The notes under the pieces: generated by a model
What the model saw: the letters and a program-made list of their open reading frames with translations, nothing else
Told to the model about the DNA's origin: nothing
Databases searched by the model: none
Source: Streptomyces kaniharaensis
GTDB lineage: Bacteria > Actinomycetota > Actinomycetes > Streptomycetales > Streptomycetaceae
Direction of reading: 5' to 3'
Assembly (NCBI RefSeq): GCF_009569385.1
Contig: NZ_WBOF01000001.1
Coordinates: 4,751,501-4,815,500 of the forward strand
Length of the DNA: 64,000 nt
Part shown: positions 1 to 8,654 of the stretch, in pieces
Layout of the letters: every line of letters begins with the position of its first letter
Position numbering within the stretch: position 1 is the first letter of the stretch
Position numbers and translations under genes: made by a program

Positions 1-1264
1 GCGCGTGCCTGGTGGCGGCGGCGCCAATGGGACCACGTCATGACGTGGTGGCGGTCCGGAGCACGGCGGCGGGGTCCAGTTGCCAGCAGACGGCGGATCT
101 CGGCCGGTGTGAGGTCCACGAGGTCGGGCGTGTCCCGTTCGGTGCCCCCTTTTCCCGTTCCTGACTGGCCATCACCGCCAGGAAGGCGTGTGCGAGCATG
201 GCGAGGGTGATGTGCCGGTACCAGCCCACGTAGCGACGGACCTCGTACTGGTCCAGCCCGCATTCGTTCTTCGCGCTCTGGAAGCACTCCTCGATCTTCC
301 AGCGGCAACCCGCGATGCGGACCAGGTCCGCGATGGTGGCCTCCAGGGGCGTGCAGGCGAGGTAGTAGGCGATCTCGTCGGGCTTGGCGATGCTGCGGCG
401 GGCCAGCATCCATCGCTGGCGGGTGGGCTGATCGCCGTCGAACTCCCAGACGGCGGGCAGGCGAGCGGCGGCCCAGTCGTAGAAGCGCTCGCCCTTGGCG
501 CCGCTTCCGGCGGACAGCCGCTGCCAGGCCTCGGGCGGGGCCTGCTTGATGAGGTGGTCGATGCGCGGACCGTGGACCTGCTGGGACTTGGGCACCGCCA
601 CCACGTAGGAGAGCTGGGCCTCTTCGAGGAAGCGGCGGAAATGGGCGTCCTGCCCGTAGGCGGCATCCGCGGTGACCCAGGCGATGGGCAGGGGCGAGGC
701 GATGGCCCGCCGGATCACGGCCCGGGCCAGCTCCAGTTTCGTGGCGAAGGCGCGGTCGTCGGGGACGCGGGCGGAGCGGCAGCGTTCGCGGTCCTCGGTC
801 CAGGACTTGGGCAGGTAGAGCTCACGGTCGACGAGGGTGTGGCCGCGGGTGGTGGCGTAGGCGGCGAAGACGCCGATCTGGCAGTTCTCGGTGCGGCCGG
901 CGGTTCCGGAGTACTGGCGCTGAACTCCGGCGGAGGTGGTGCCCTTCTTGACGAAGCCCGTGTCGTCGATGATCAACACTCCGTCGTCGGTGCCGAGGTG
1001 TTCGGCGACGTAGGCCTGCAGGTCGTCGCGGATCTCGTCCGCGTCCCAGCGGCTGCGGGACAGCAGGTGCTGCAGTCCGTCGGGGGTGGCGTGGCCCGCG
1101 TACTCGGCCAGCTGCCAGCCGTTCTTGCGGCCCACCGGGCCCAGGAGCCCGCGGACGTAGTCCCGCACACGGCGCCGGGGCTCCACACGGGTGAAGCGCG
1201 CCCCGATCATCAGGAGAAGGCGACCAAGTTCCTGTTCCCACATGCTGGTTGCTGCATCGATCAC
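1..1264 (-). pseudogene. IS701-like DDE transposase, frameshifted near C-terminus
   Basis: The protein begins at 1264 (or at the next Met at 1243, MWEQELGR) and reads as an IS701-group transposase. It has the IDDTGF block with the first catalytic Asp, the ADAAYG block with the second, and the WKIEECFQ block with the Glu. The reading frame leaves the family pattern near 145-155, where the minus strand has a run of five G. The next frame resumes a typical tail (TPAEIRRLL, then HHVMTWSHWRRRHQ) that runs off the window edge at base 1. One missing G explains the break, so this is either a decayed gene or a homopolymer sequencing error. No terminal repeats could be assigned. Confidence 0.8.
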
Positions 1265-1455
1265 ATGGGCGCACTGCCCGGAACGCTGTCACTACACGCG
1301 GCGCGGTCATCCGTTGGTGGGACCGGGCGGCGAAGACCGCCCCGCACCCGCTCCCACCCGGCTACACTCCCCACTCCCAAGCCGTTGACCAGCAGGAATG
1401 GAGAAGTCCGGCTGGAGTACTAGGACCTGTCCTGTCGATCTCGGCCATCCAACGG

Positions 1456-2139
1456 TCACACTCCGATGAAGCTCACCGTTTCCGTCATGTCCGCCCGCCC
1501 GGTGCGCAGTTGCGGCACGCCCTCCTTCTCGAACCCCACTGAGACGCCGCAGAACAGCACGAGTCCGTCATCGGCTCCGACTGCCCGGCTGACAGTCTCC
1601 CGGTACACGGTCCACATCACCTGGGGGCAGCTGTGCAGCCCCTCGGCCCTCAACAACAGCATGACCGTCTGCAGGTACATCCCCGCGTCAGCCCACTGTC
1701 CGGGCCCCATTGTCCGGTCGAGGTAGCAGAACAGGACGGCTGGCGCTCCGAACGCCTCCGAGTTCAAGGTGGCGATCTTCCTGGGCCGGTCTGGGTCGTC
1801 GCGCTCGATCCCCAGCGATTCGTACCGCTGGGCGGCGGCAGCAGCAAAGCGGTCCAGATACGGCGAGGCCAGCCCGTCCGGGTACATCGGGTACTCACGC
1901 TCGTCGCCGGGGTCCCCCACCAGTGCCCTGGCCGTCGCGGTCCGCTTGAGTTCCGCCAAGGGTTCACCGGTCACGACGTACAGATGCCACGGCTGGAGGT
2001 TCCCACTGGACGGAGCCCGCGCCGCTGCGGTCAGCACTCGTTCGAGTACCTCCTTGGGCACGGGCTCATCGCTGAACGCCCGCACGGCCCGGCGAGTGTC
2101 CACGGCCTCATACACATCCACGTCTTCGCGTCCTCTCAT
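1456..2139 (-). CDS. Nitroreductase-family FMN oxidoreductase
   Basis: The 227-residue protein has the family's N-terminal RRAVRAFSDEPV segment (FMN-phosphate binding), the PSSGNLQPWHLYVV block and a C-terminal half with the GMYLQTVMLLLRAEGL helix typical of nitroreductases. Such enzymes are cytosolic FMN proteins that reduce nitro-compounds, quinones or similar acceptors with NAD(P)H; the substrate here cannot be read from sequence. The start at 2139 (MRGRED) is the only ATG, but a GTG a few codons inside (VDVYEAVDTRR) is equally plausible. It stands on the same strand as the redox operon at 2327-6784 but is separated from it by an IS-end remnant, so co-transcription is doubtful. Confidence 0.85.
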   Translation of the reverse strand: MRGREDVDVYEAVDTRRAVRAFSDEPVPKEVLERVLTAAARAPSSGNLQPWHLYVVTGEPLAELKRTATARALVGDPGDEREYPMYPDGLASPYLDRFAAAAAQRYESLGIERDDPDRPRKIATLNSEAFGAPAVLFCYLDRTMGPGQWADAGMYLQTVMLLLRAEGLHSCPQVMWTVYRETVSRAVGADDGLVLFCGVSVGFEKEGVPQLRTGRADMTETVSFIGV

Positions 2140-2204
2140 TCAACCGGGCCTACCTCCACCGTATTCAGCCGTCAGTACCGAGCATCGCCGGGGCTGGAAG
2201 ACGT

Positions 2205-2262
2205 CCCGACGATCAGTCCAGTCGTTGATAGGACTGTGGGAGACGGAGCGGCGCACGCCCGT
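2205..2262. repeat. Probable IS5-type end remnant
   Basis: The stretch with gatcag, gtcgttgata and ggactgtgggag resembles the left end of the IS5-like element seen complete at 12788-13766 (gatcag, gtcgttgatac, gactatggggag). Only about 60 bases match and no transposase frame follows, so it is a relic between the nitroreductase and the oxidoreductase. A shorter look-alike lies near 1425-1440. Confidence 0.4.
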
Positions 2263-2326
2263 TCTGCAGCGGATGCTCGCGGCGCTCGGCATGGCGCTTG
2301 CTGCCCGCGCGGCTCACCTCAGGCGG

Positions 2327-3526
2327 CTACGCGACGGCCTTCGCGGTGGACGCGTCCGCCGTGGCGGCCAGGCGGCGCTTGCGCTTGGGCATGCCGAGGG
2401 TCGGGTGGGCGGCGGCCCATCCGGAGAGCGTGACGAGGACCGTCTTGATCCGCGCGGCCTTCCGGCCGCCCATGTGCTTCGGCTTCGCCTTCCCTTCGTT
2501 GTCGACCATCTGCAGGATCGCGTCCCGCCGCCCGAGGCTGATGTTGTTGTACGTGTAGACCAGCTTGGTGTTCGGGACCTTGCGGTCGGTCAGACGTCCG
2601 ATGATCGCCTCGATGGCCTGCACGCCGGTGTAGCCGGCCGAACCGCAGGACATCGGCAGCGGCCTGCCGTTGTCGCCGATGGCGTGGACGCTGTCGCCGA
2701 CGGCGTAGACGTTCGGGTGCGAGAGGGACCGCATGGTGCGATCGACCACGATCCGACCGTTCTCGGTGACCTCCAGCCCGCCCGCGGCGGCGATCGGGGC
2801 GACCGCGAAGCCGGCCGTCCACACGGTCGCGTCGGACGCCAGGGCGGTGCCGTCGGCGCACAGCACCCGCGTCGCTTCGACGGCTTCCACGGTGGTGTGC
2901 TCCAGGACGGTGACGCCCAGCCGGTCGCAGGCTCGGCGCAGGTGGTCGCGGGCTCCGGCGGAGAGCGGGGTGCCGAGCTCGCTGCGGGCGATGAGCGTCA
3001 CCGACAGGCCGCGCCGGGATTCGGCGATCTCGGTGGCGGTCTCGATGCCGGTCAACCCGTCGCCGACGACCACCACCCGCCCGCCCTCGCCCTGCCTGCC
3101 CAGGCCGTCCAGGCGCTCGCGGAGGCGCAGCGCCGAGGGCCGGGTGGCGACGTCGAAGGCGTGCTCGGCAGTGCCAGGGACTGCGTCTAGGTCGCCGTGG
3201 CTGCCGAGCGCGTAGACAAGCGTGTCGTAGCCGAGTTCGCCGCCGCCGTGGGCGTCGGCCATGGCGACGACCTGGCTCTCGGGGTCGACGGCGGTGACAC
3301 GGGCCAGGCGCAGCCGGATCCCCGTGCCCGCGAAGACGTCGGCGAGCTGTGGAGCCCCGATCTTCTGGCCGACCGCGAGCTGGTGCAGCCGCACGCGCTG
3401 GACGAAGTCCGGGGCGGCGTTGACCACGGTGATCTCGGTGTCCGCCGGGGACAGCCGGCGGGCCAGGTTCCCGGCCACATAGGCTCCGGCGTAGCCGGCG
3501 CCGAGGACGACGATGCGGTGCTTCAT
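2327..3526 (-). CDS. FAD-dependent NAD(P)H oxidoreductase, NDH-2-like
   Basis: This 399-residue pyridine-nucleotide-disulfide-type oxidoreductase starts with a Rossmann FAD site (VVLGAGYAGAYVAGNLARR). It has a second dinucleotide site near residue 150 (RVVVVGDGLTGIETATEI) and the C-terminal FAD block NVYAVGDS. It lacks a redox-active CxxxxC, so it resembles type II NADH dehydrogenases and related flavoproteins that pass electrons to quinones. The gene lies 24 bases after the membrane protein gene ending at 3551 and is probably the last gene of the operon that begins at 6784. A paralogue opens the same operon. The extreme C-terminus is basic (KRKRRLA). Confidence 0.85.
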   Translation of the reverse strand: MKHRIVVLGAGYAGAYVAGNLARRLSPADTEITVVNAAPDFVQRVRLHQLAVGQKIGAPQLADVFAGTGIRLRLARVTAVDPESQVVAMADAHGGGELGYDTLVYALGSHGDLDAVPGTAEHAFDVATRPSALRLRERLDGLGRQGEGGRVVVVGDGLTGIETATEIAESRRGLSVTLIARSELGTPLSAGARDHLRRACDRLGVTVLEHTTVEAVEATRVLCADGTALASDATVWTAGFAVAPIAAAGGLEVTENGRIVVDRTMRSLSHPNVYAVGDSVHAIGDNGRPLPMSCGSAGYTGVQAIEAIIGRLTDRKVPNTKLVYTYNNISLGRRDAILQMVDNEGKAKPKHMGGRKAARIKTVLVTLSGWAAAHPTLGMPKRKRRLAATADASTAKAVA

Positions 3527-3550
3527 GTGATGCTCCTGTCGATTCGTTTG

Positions 3551-4582
3551 CTACCGGTGAGTTGAACGGGACGGCGCCGCGATTGCTGACGGGAACTGCC
3601 TGTGGCGTGTGTGCAGGCTGCCGACCAGGCAGAGCGCCGCACCGAGCGCGATCCAGGCGACCAGGACGGTGACGGCGTGGGTGGCGCCGCGGCCGTCGAA
3701 GAAGGCGGTTGATCGGAGCAGCCGGCCGCCGGCCCCGGGTGGCATTAGCTGGCCGAGCGTGCCGGATCGGCCGGGCAGCATCTCGGGTGCGGTCGCCGTA
3801 CCCGAGAGGGGGTTGCCAATGAGCACCATGGCGACGGCGCCGATTCCGATTCCGAGGAATCCGAGCAGGGATTCCAGCCCGAGAACGGTCAGGGAGGTGG
3901 CCGCGATGCTCAGCGCGACGGCACCGGCGTTGGCCGGGTAGGACCCGCTCAGCGAGCCGAGCCAGAACTGCAGGATCGCTGCCACGGCCAGACCGCCGGT
4001 TGCCGCGAAGGCGAGCGCCCCCGCGACCCGCCGGACGGTGCCGCGAACGAGCCTGGCCAGCAGCACTGCGGCCAGCAGACCGCCCATGACCAGAGGCAGG
4101 GCGCCTGCGGCCAGGCCGGCGCCGCGCGGGTCGTCGGCGGGCAGGGCGGCGAGGTCGCGGACGGCGACCGCCGTATCAGGGTTCTCTTGCTGGCTGAGGC
4201 CGGTCGCCATGATCTGCAGGGTCTGGGCGACCGCGGTGCTGGCGGCGGAGGCGACGATGACGTGCGGGGTGCCGGAGCTGAGGTCGATCGCCCCGTACAC
4301 CTGCCGGTCGCGGATGAGCTGCTCGGCGGCGGCGGTGTCGGCGACCTCGGTGATCTCGAAGCCGCCCGGCAGACGTTGATCGAGTGCGGTACGGATCGGG
4401 GCTGCCGCGCCGGCCGGTCCGGCGACGGCGATCGGCACCTCGTGCACCGACGACCGTACCGACGGCCAGGCGAAGGCGGTGAGCAGCACAGTGACGATCA
4501 TTGTGAGCAGGACGACTGCTCCTGCCACCCTCGGCCATCGCGACGGAAGCGTGTCGGTGGCGAGCGGCACTCGCGCTGTCAT
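3551..4582 (-). CDS. ABC-2/DUF3533-like membrane protein
   Basis: The 343-residue protein has one N-terminal transmembrane segment (VAGAVVLLTMIVTVLLTAFAW), an extracytoplasmic domain of about 130 residues, then about five membrane segments from residue 160 to 325. This layout is shared with ABC-2-type permease relatives (YhgE/Pip, DUF3533), which act in export or envelope functions. No ATPase partner lies nearby. The start at 4582 follows an AG-rich stretch and lies 35 bases after the sigma factor stop, so it belongs to the operon starting at 6784. The substrate is unknown. Confidence 0.65.
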   Translation of the reverse strand: MTARVPLATDTLPSRWPRVAGAVVLLTMIVTVLLTAFAWPSVRSSVHEVPIAVAGPAGAAAPIRTALDQRLPGGFEITEVADTAAAEQLIRDRQVYGAIDLSSGTPHVIVASAASTAVAQTLQIMATGLSQQENPDTAVAVRDLAALPADDPRGAGLAAGALPLVMGGLLAAVLLARLVRGTVRRVAGALAFAATGGLAVAAILQFWLGSLSGSYPANAGAVALSIAATSLTVLGLESLLGFLGIGIGAVAMVLIGNPLSGTATAPEMLPGRSGTLGQLMPPGAGGRLLRSTAFFDGRGATHAVTVLVAWIALGAALCLVGSLHTRHRQFPSAIAAPSRSTHR

Positions 4583-4617
4583 GTCCCCTCCTCGAATTGT
4601 TGGGCTGTGACCTGTGT

Positions 4618-5576
4618 TCATCGCAGGGTGAGCGGGGTTTCGGATGCGATGTGGGTCAGTTTCTGCGGGTTGCGGACGTAGTAGAGGCCGGTGATGTGGG
4701 TGTCGTCGACGCGCATCGCGATGACGCCGTCGAGTTCCCCGTCCACGTGCAGGGCGAGTGCGGGGCTGCCGTTGACCACGGTCGCCTCGACGGTGAGCGC
4801 GACATCGTTCCTGGTGAGGCCGCCGACGATGAAACGGGCCACCTTGTCGGCGCCGGTGATCGGCCGTGGCGAGGCCTGCTTGATGCCGCCTCCGTCGCTG
4901 ATCGCCACGACGTCGGGGGCGAGCACGTCGAGCAGGCCCTGCAGGTCCCGGGTCTCGAGCGCGCGCCGGAACGCCTCGGCGGCCGCCTCGGCCTGGCGTG
5001 CGGTGACCGAGCGGCGCGGACGGCGGGCTTCGACGTGGCGGCGGGCGCGGTGGGCGATCTGGTACACGGCGGCGGGGGTCTTGTCGAGCGCGGCCGCGAT
5101 CTCGTCGTAGCCGATCCCGAACGCTTCGCGCAGCACGAACACCGCCCGTTCGGTCGGGGTCAGCGTTTCGAGTACGAGCATCAGCGCCATCGACACGCTC
5201 TCGGCGAGTTCGACGTCGGCGGCCACGTCCGCAGTGGTGAGTAGTGGCTCCGGCAGCCAGGAGCCCAGGTACGCCTCCCGGCGGCGTTTCACCGACCGGA
5301 GCCGGTTGAGCGCCTGACGGGTGGTGATTCGAACCAGGTAGGCGCGGGGGTCGTTGACGTGCGCCGCGTCGACTCTGACCCAGCGCAACCAGGTCTCCTG
5401 CAGGACGTCGTCGGCGTCGGCCGCCGATCCGAGATCTCGTAGGCGACGGTGAACAGCAGGTTGCGGTGGGCGACGAACGTTTCCGTCGCCTCGATGGCGG
5501 TGTGGTCGCCGCTGTCGCGGTCCGCTGGCTCGCTGCCGGTCTGCCGCTGCCCACTGGGTTCCGGGTTGATGTTCAT
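4618..5576 (-). pseudogene. ECF41-type (SigJ-like) sigma factor, single frameshift
   Basis: Translation starts at 5576, where the ATG overlaps the stop of the preceding oxidoreductase (ATGA), and runs through the sigma region 2 start (FVAHRNLLFTVAYEI). At about 5430-5434 one base appears to be missing. The next frame continues as AADADDVLQ, LRWVRVDAAHV and sigma region 4 (LTPTERAVFVLREAFG). The C-terminal third is a SnoaL-like domain. The ECF41 hallmarks are present: WLPEPL in the linker, a DGGG motif and NPQKL near the end. In this family the extension modulates activity in place of an anti-sigma factor. Restoring one C gives a full-length protein, so this may be a sequencing indel rather than a dead gene. 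Confidence 0.8.
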
Positions 5577-6784
5577 GCTGTCCTCTCCTGCTCCCATGCG
5601 ACCGGTGCCACCGCGTTGCCGCGCCGGGACCGCAGCAGAGCGGGGCGGTGCTTGCCGTCCTTGGGCCAGGAGTGCGAGCCGGGCTTGCGGGCTTCGGTCA
5701 CCAGGTGTTTGACGCTGAAGTCGCAGGACAGCTCCTTGAGCCTCCGGCCGACGGCCCCGCCGAGGTACAGGGGCATCGCGGTGTCGTTCTTGTGGGCGAA
5801 CTGGAAGATCCCGGCGCGGCGGCCGAAGCTGAGGCACATGGCCGGGAACGACAGGTCGACCGGCACCGGCCGGCCACCCGCAATCCGCTTCAGCACGGTG
5901 TCGGCCGCATGGGCGCCCAGGCACCCCGCGGCGTAGGCGCTCATCCGGAACGGCAGATCGGACGGTGCCGACGAGTCGCCCGCCGCGACGATGCGCTCGT
6001 CCTCGACGCTGGTCAGGGTCTCGTCTGTGAGCAGACGACCGGCGGCATCTGTGGACAACCCGCTGCGAGCGGCCAGATCGGGAACCCCGAAGCCCGCCGC
6101 CCAGACGGTGACCGCGCTGGCCAACGTGCGGCCGTCGTGGAGCTCCACGCCCTCCCGGATCACCGCGGTGACCGAGGTGCCGGGGCCTTCGAGAACGCTG
6201 ACCCCCAGCCCGGCGAGGTACTTACGGGCGGTGCCCCGAGCCCGGGGGTGAAGGTACGGACCGAGGACACCGCGGCAGACCAACGTGACGGTGCGACCCT
6301 GCTCGGCCAGTTCCGCAGAGGTCTCGACGCCGGTCGGACCGGCCCCCACGACCGTCACCGGGGCCATCGACGGCGTGTCGTCGAGCACCGATCGCAGCCG
6401 CTGCGCCTCCTCCAGGGTTGCTACCGGGTGGGCGAACTCGGCCGCGCCCGGCACGCGCGGGCCGGAGCTGCCGCTGCCCACCGCGTAGACCAGGTAGTCG
6501 TAGCCGATTCCGCCGCCCTCGGCCAGCGTCACACTGCGCCCGGGGGCGTTGATCCGGGTCGCGCTGTCGACGGCCAACCGGACGCCCTCGGCCAGGACTT
6601 CCCGGTAGTCGATGACCGCGTCGTGGGTCCCGCCGACCAGCTGGTGCAGGCGCAACCGCGGGACGAAGACCGGGCGCGGGTTGACCACGGTCACCGTCAC
6701 GTCGTCGCGTTGCGTCAGACGATTGGCCGCCATCACTCCGGCGTATCCGCCGCCGATCACGACCACGTCGGTGTTCTCGCCCAT
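5573..6784 (-). CDS. FAD-dependent NAD(P)H oxidoreductase, first gene of ECF41 operon
   Basis: This 403-residue flavoprotein is a paralogue of the one at 2327-3526. It has VVVIGGGYAGVMAANRL at the N-terminus, VTVVGAGPTGVETSAEL near residue 145 and the FAD block ERIVAAGDSS. It has no CxxxxC redox pair. The start at 6784 (MGENTDVV) is chosen because the GGxGxxG fold begins there and an AAGGAG motif precedes it. ECF41 sigma genes are typically linked to COE-type redox enzymes, and here the oxidoreductase overlaps the sigma gene by an ATGA junction, so the two are translationally coupled. The promoter at 6819-6845 fits control by the same sigma factor. Confidence 0.85.
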   Translation of the reverse strand: MGENTDVVVIGGGYAGVMAANRLTQRDDVTVTVVNPRPVFVPRLRLHQLVGGTHDAVIDYREVLAEGVRLAVDSATRINAPGRSVTLAEGGGIGYDYLVYAVGSGSSGPRVPGAAEFAHPVATLEEAQRLRSVLDDTPSMAPVTVVGAGPTGVETSAELAEQGRTVTLVCRGVLGPYLHPRARGTARKYLAGLGVSVLEGPGTSVTAVIREGVELHDGRTLASAVTVWAAGFGVPDLAARSGLSTDAAGRLLTDETLTSVEDERIVAAGDSSAPSDLPFRMSAYAAGCLGAHAADTVLKRIAGGRPVPVDLSFPAMCLSFGRRAGIFQFAHKNDTAMPLYLGGAVGRRLKELSCDFSVKHLVTEARKPGSHSWPKDGKHRPALLRSRRGNAVAPVAWEQERTA

Positions 6785-6818
6785 GGTGTCTCCTTCGCTC
6801 CGAGGGGCTCGAGCACAA

Positions 6819-6845
6819 GACACCGCATCGACGGAAATCCTGACA
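6819..6845 (-). promoter_or_regulatory. Candidate ECF41-type promoter of the oxidoreductase-sigma operon
   Basis: On the minus strand TGTCAGG is followed after exactly 16 bases by TGTC. The published ECF41 promoter pattern is TGTCACA, N16, CGTC. The site lies about 35 bases before the start codon at 6784, a suitable distance. The same geometry recurs at 8152-8178. Confidence 0.6.
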
Positions 6846-6939
6846 GCAATGTGAGGCGGATCACTCAGCGGCTCGGTCCTCGGTTCATCGTGTGATCGAG
6901 TGGCCGAACCCGACCCGAGAGGTGAAGACCGGAGCCGCT

Positions 6940-7698
6940 TCAGCGCGCCTGGTGGGCCGGGGGCCGCCCCATTGAGGCGGGCGTGCGTCCGAGGAGGCTG
7001 CGGGCGGTGCGGGCCAGGTGGGCCTGGTCGGCGAAGCCGGAGGACGCGGCGGCCGCGGCCACCGAACCGTCGTGCAGGGCGGCAACGGCGGTACGCAGTC
7101 GCGCCCATGTCCTCAGCTGTACGAGCGGGACTCCCACTGATACGCGAACCAGGGCGCGCAGCCGGGGCGGGGACAGCCCGACGTCCGCGGCGATGGAGCC
7201 GATCGCGGCGGGTGGGTCGGCGCGGGTGCTTTCCGCGATCGCGTGGGCGACGCGGGGATCGAGTGGGTGTGCCGCGCCGGTCAGGGCAGTCAGCTCCGCT
7301 CCGGCGGCGGCGAGGTCGGCACCCGGGCCGGGTGCCTCGCTGCGGTCCAGGGCCGCGAGGATGCGGCGCACGGCGGCCCGGTCGAGGCAGGTCAGGCCCA
7401 GTTCCGGACGGAGTCGCCAGGGGTCGAGGAACAGAGCGGTGTAGGAGGCTGAAGCGGCGGCCGTGTGGAGGAATTGGGGCGGCACGATCACGCCGGCCGA
7501 GGTGATCGGATGCTGTCCTGGCAGCCGGGTCTCGACGAGTCCGTGGGGCGACAGGACGACCTTCCAGACCGGGTGGCGGTGCGCGGTGACGCCGAACGCG
7601 CCGGTCTCGGCGAACATCGCCCCGTCGGGGCCCGAGGCGAACACCAGGCGGCGATCGTTTCGTTCAAGCGCCCAGGCGCGGGCGGGGGCGATGCTCAC
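6940..7698 (-). CDS. AraC-family transcriptional regulator
   Basis: The 252-residue protein has an N-terminal cupin-like sensing half (GVTAHRHPVWKVVLSPHG) and a C-terminal AraC DNA-binding half. The latter shows the first helix-turn-helix (SIAADVGLSPPRLRALVR) and the second (AAAASSGFADQAHLARTARSLLG). The GTG at 7698 is used as start because no ATG lies nearby in frame. The divergent DoxX gene starts at 7702, leaving only three bases between the start codons, so both promoters would have to lie inside the opposite gene. A shorter form starting further inside cannot be excluded. It probably regulates the neighbouring DoxX gene or itself. Confidence 0.8.
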   Translation of the reverse strand: MSIAPARAWALERNDRRLVFASGPDGAMFAETGAFGVTAHRHPVWKVVLSPHGLVETRLPGQHPITSAGVIVPPQFLHTAAASASYTALFLDPWRLRPELGLTCLDRAAVRRILAALDRSEAPGPGADLAAAGAELTALTGAAHPLDPRVAHAIAESTRADPPAAIGSIAADVGLSPPRLRALVRVSVGVPLVQLRTWARLRTAVAALHDGSVAAAAASSGFADQAHLARTARSLLGRTPASMGRPPAHQAR

Positions 7699-7701
7699 GC
7701 C

Positions 7702-8073
7702 ATGAACCGTATCGCGGCCGTTTCGCTGGGGATCTTCCTGTCGGGGGTGGGGGCGGCGCACTTCGTGGTGCCCGGATACTTCCGCACCCTGGTTCCGCGG
7801 TGGCTCACTCAGCCCGCGCTGCTGGTCGCCGCCGCCGGCGCGGCGGAGATCGCGGTGGGCGCGCTGGTGCTGACCCCGCGGTGGCGTGCGGCGGGCGGGT
7901 GGGCCGCCGCCGCGCTGATCACCATCTATCTGGTCTCCCACGTCGACGCCCTACGGTCTGCCCGTGCCGACCGGACCCGGTTCCTGGAGCAGCCGGTCGG
8001 AGCGGCGGCCCGGCTGGTGGTCAACCTCTTCTACATCTGCTGGTCGATCGCGGTCGCCGAGGCGGCCGCTTGA
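7702..8073 (+). CDS. DoxX-like small membrane protein
   Basis: The 123-residue protein has four predicted membrane segments (AVSLGIFLSGVGAAHFVV, LVAAAGAAEIAVGALVL, AAALITIYLVSHV, LVVNLFYICWSIAV), the DoxX-like plan. Related DoxX proteins are often linked to redox stress. The start ATG at 7702 lies just across from the start of araC on the other strand, and no ribosome binding site is obvious, so translation may be leaderless. Confidence 0.7.
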   Translation: MNRIAAVSLGIFLSGVGAAHFVVPGYFRTLVPRWLTQPALLVAAAGAAEIAVGALVLTPRWRAAGGWAAAALITIYLVSHVDALRSARADRTRFLEQPVGAAARLVVNLFYICWSIAVAEAAA

Positions 8074-8151
8074 TGCGGTACCCGACGGGACGAAGGACGC
8101 CGACCACCGCTCCTCGGCCGCCACGCCCCGACCACAGCCCTTCGGTGACGG

Positions 8152-8178
8152 TGTCACAAATCGCCGCGCCGCCCTGTC
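8152..8178 (+). promoter_or_regulatory. Candidate ECF41-type promoter upstream of DoxX genes
   Basis: TGTCACA at 8152-8158 is followed after exactly 16 bases by TGTC at 8175-8178. The -35 box is a perfect match to the ECF41 consensus and the -10 differs by one base from CGTC. Transcription would start near 8185, about 50 bases before the GTG at 8237. Confidence 0.6.
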
Positions 8179-8236
8179 TCTCAGATGTGCCCCTGCTCGA
8201 CGCACGCAGATCCGAACCTTCGAAGGAGCAACAACT

Positions 8237-8590
8237 GTGGTCCAGCCCTGGTGGCCGCTGGCCGGCCTCGCCGTCATCCATCTCGCGGACGCCGCGATGT
8301 GCCTCAAGCCGGTCGGCTTCATCCGCGACTGCCTGCAGGACGTCGGATTCCCCCGCCGGTTCTGGCCGCTCCTGCCGCTGCTGAAGACCGTGACGGCCGC
8401 AGGACTGGTCGCGGGCATCTGGTCCGCCCCGCTGGCGGTGGTGACCAGCGCCGCCGTCGTCTGCTACTTCCTCACCGCCGTGGGCATGCACATTCGCGCC
8501 CGCGATCTGGGACGCAACCTCTTCCTCAACGCCACCGGCATGCTCGTGCTCAGCACGGCCACCTTCGTATTCGCCCTGCAGAACGCCTGA
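8237..8590 (+). CDS. DoxX-like membrane protein
   Basis: The 117-residue protein starts at GTG 8237, eight bases after a strong AAGGAG. It has four hydrophobic segments (LAGLAVIHLADAAMCL, LLPLLKTVTAAGLVAGI, VTSAAVVCYFLTAVGM, ATGMLVLSTATFVFAL), the DoxX-like arrangement. It lies behind the candidate ECF41 promoter at 8152 and 64 bases before a further gene of the same kind, so the two are probably co-transcribed. Function is unknown. Confidence 0.7.
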   Translation: MVQPWWPLAGLAVIHLADAAMCLKPVGFIRDCLQDVGFPRRFWPLLPLLKTVTAAGLVAGIWSAPLAVVTSAAVVCYFLTAVGMHIRARDLGRNLFLNATGMLVLSTATFVFALQNA

Positions 8591-8654
8591 GAACGTGTTG
8601 GGAAGCCTGGTCAGATCGGCTTCGCGACGCCAAGGCCCGAAGAAGGAGACTTTC

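Noticed and set aside
188-1423. 411-residue plus-strand frame opposite the first transposase
   Set aside because: Its Gly/Val/Leu/Asp-rich translation is the usual artefact of the complementary strand of a high-GC gene.
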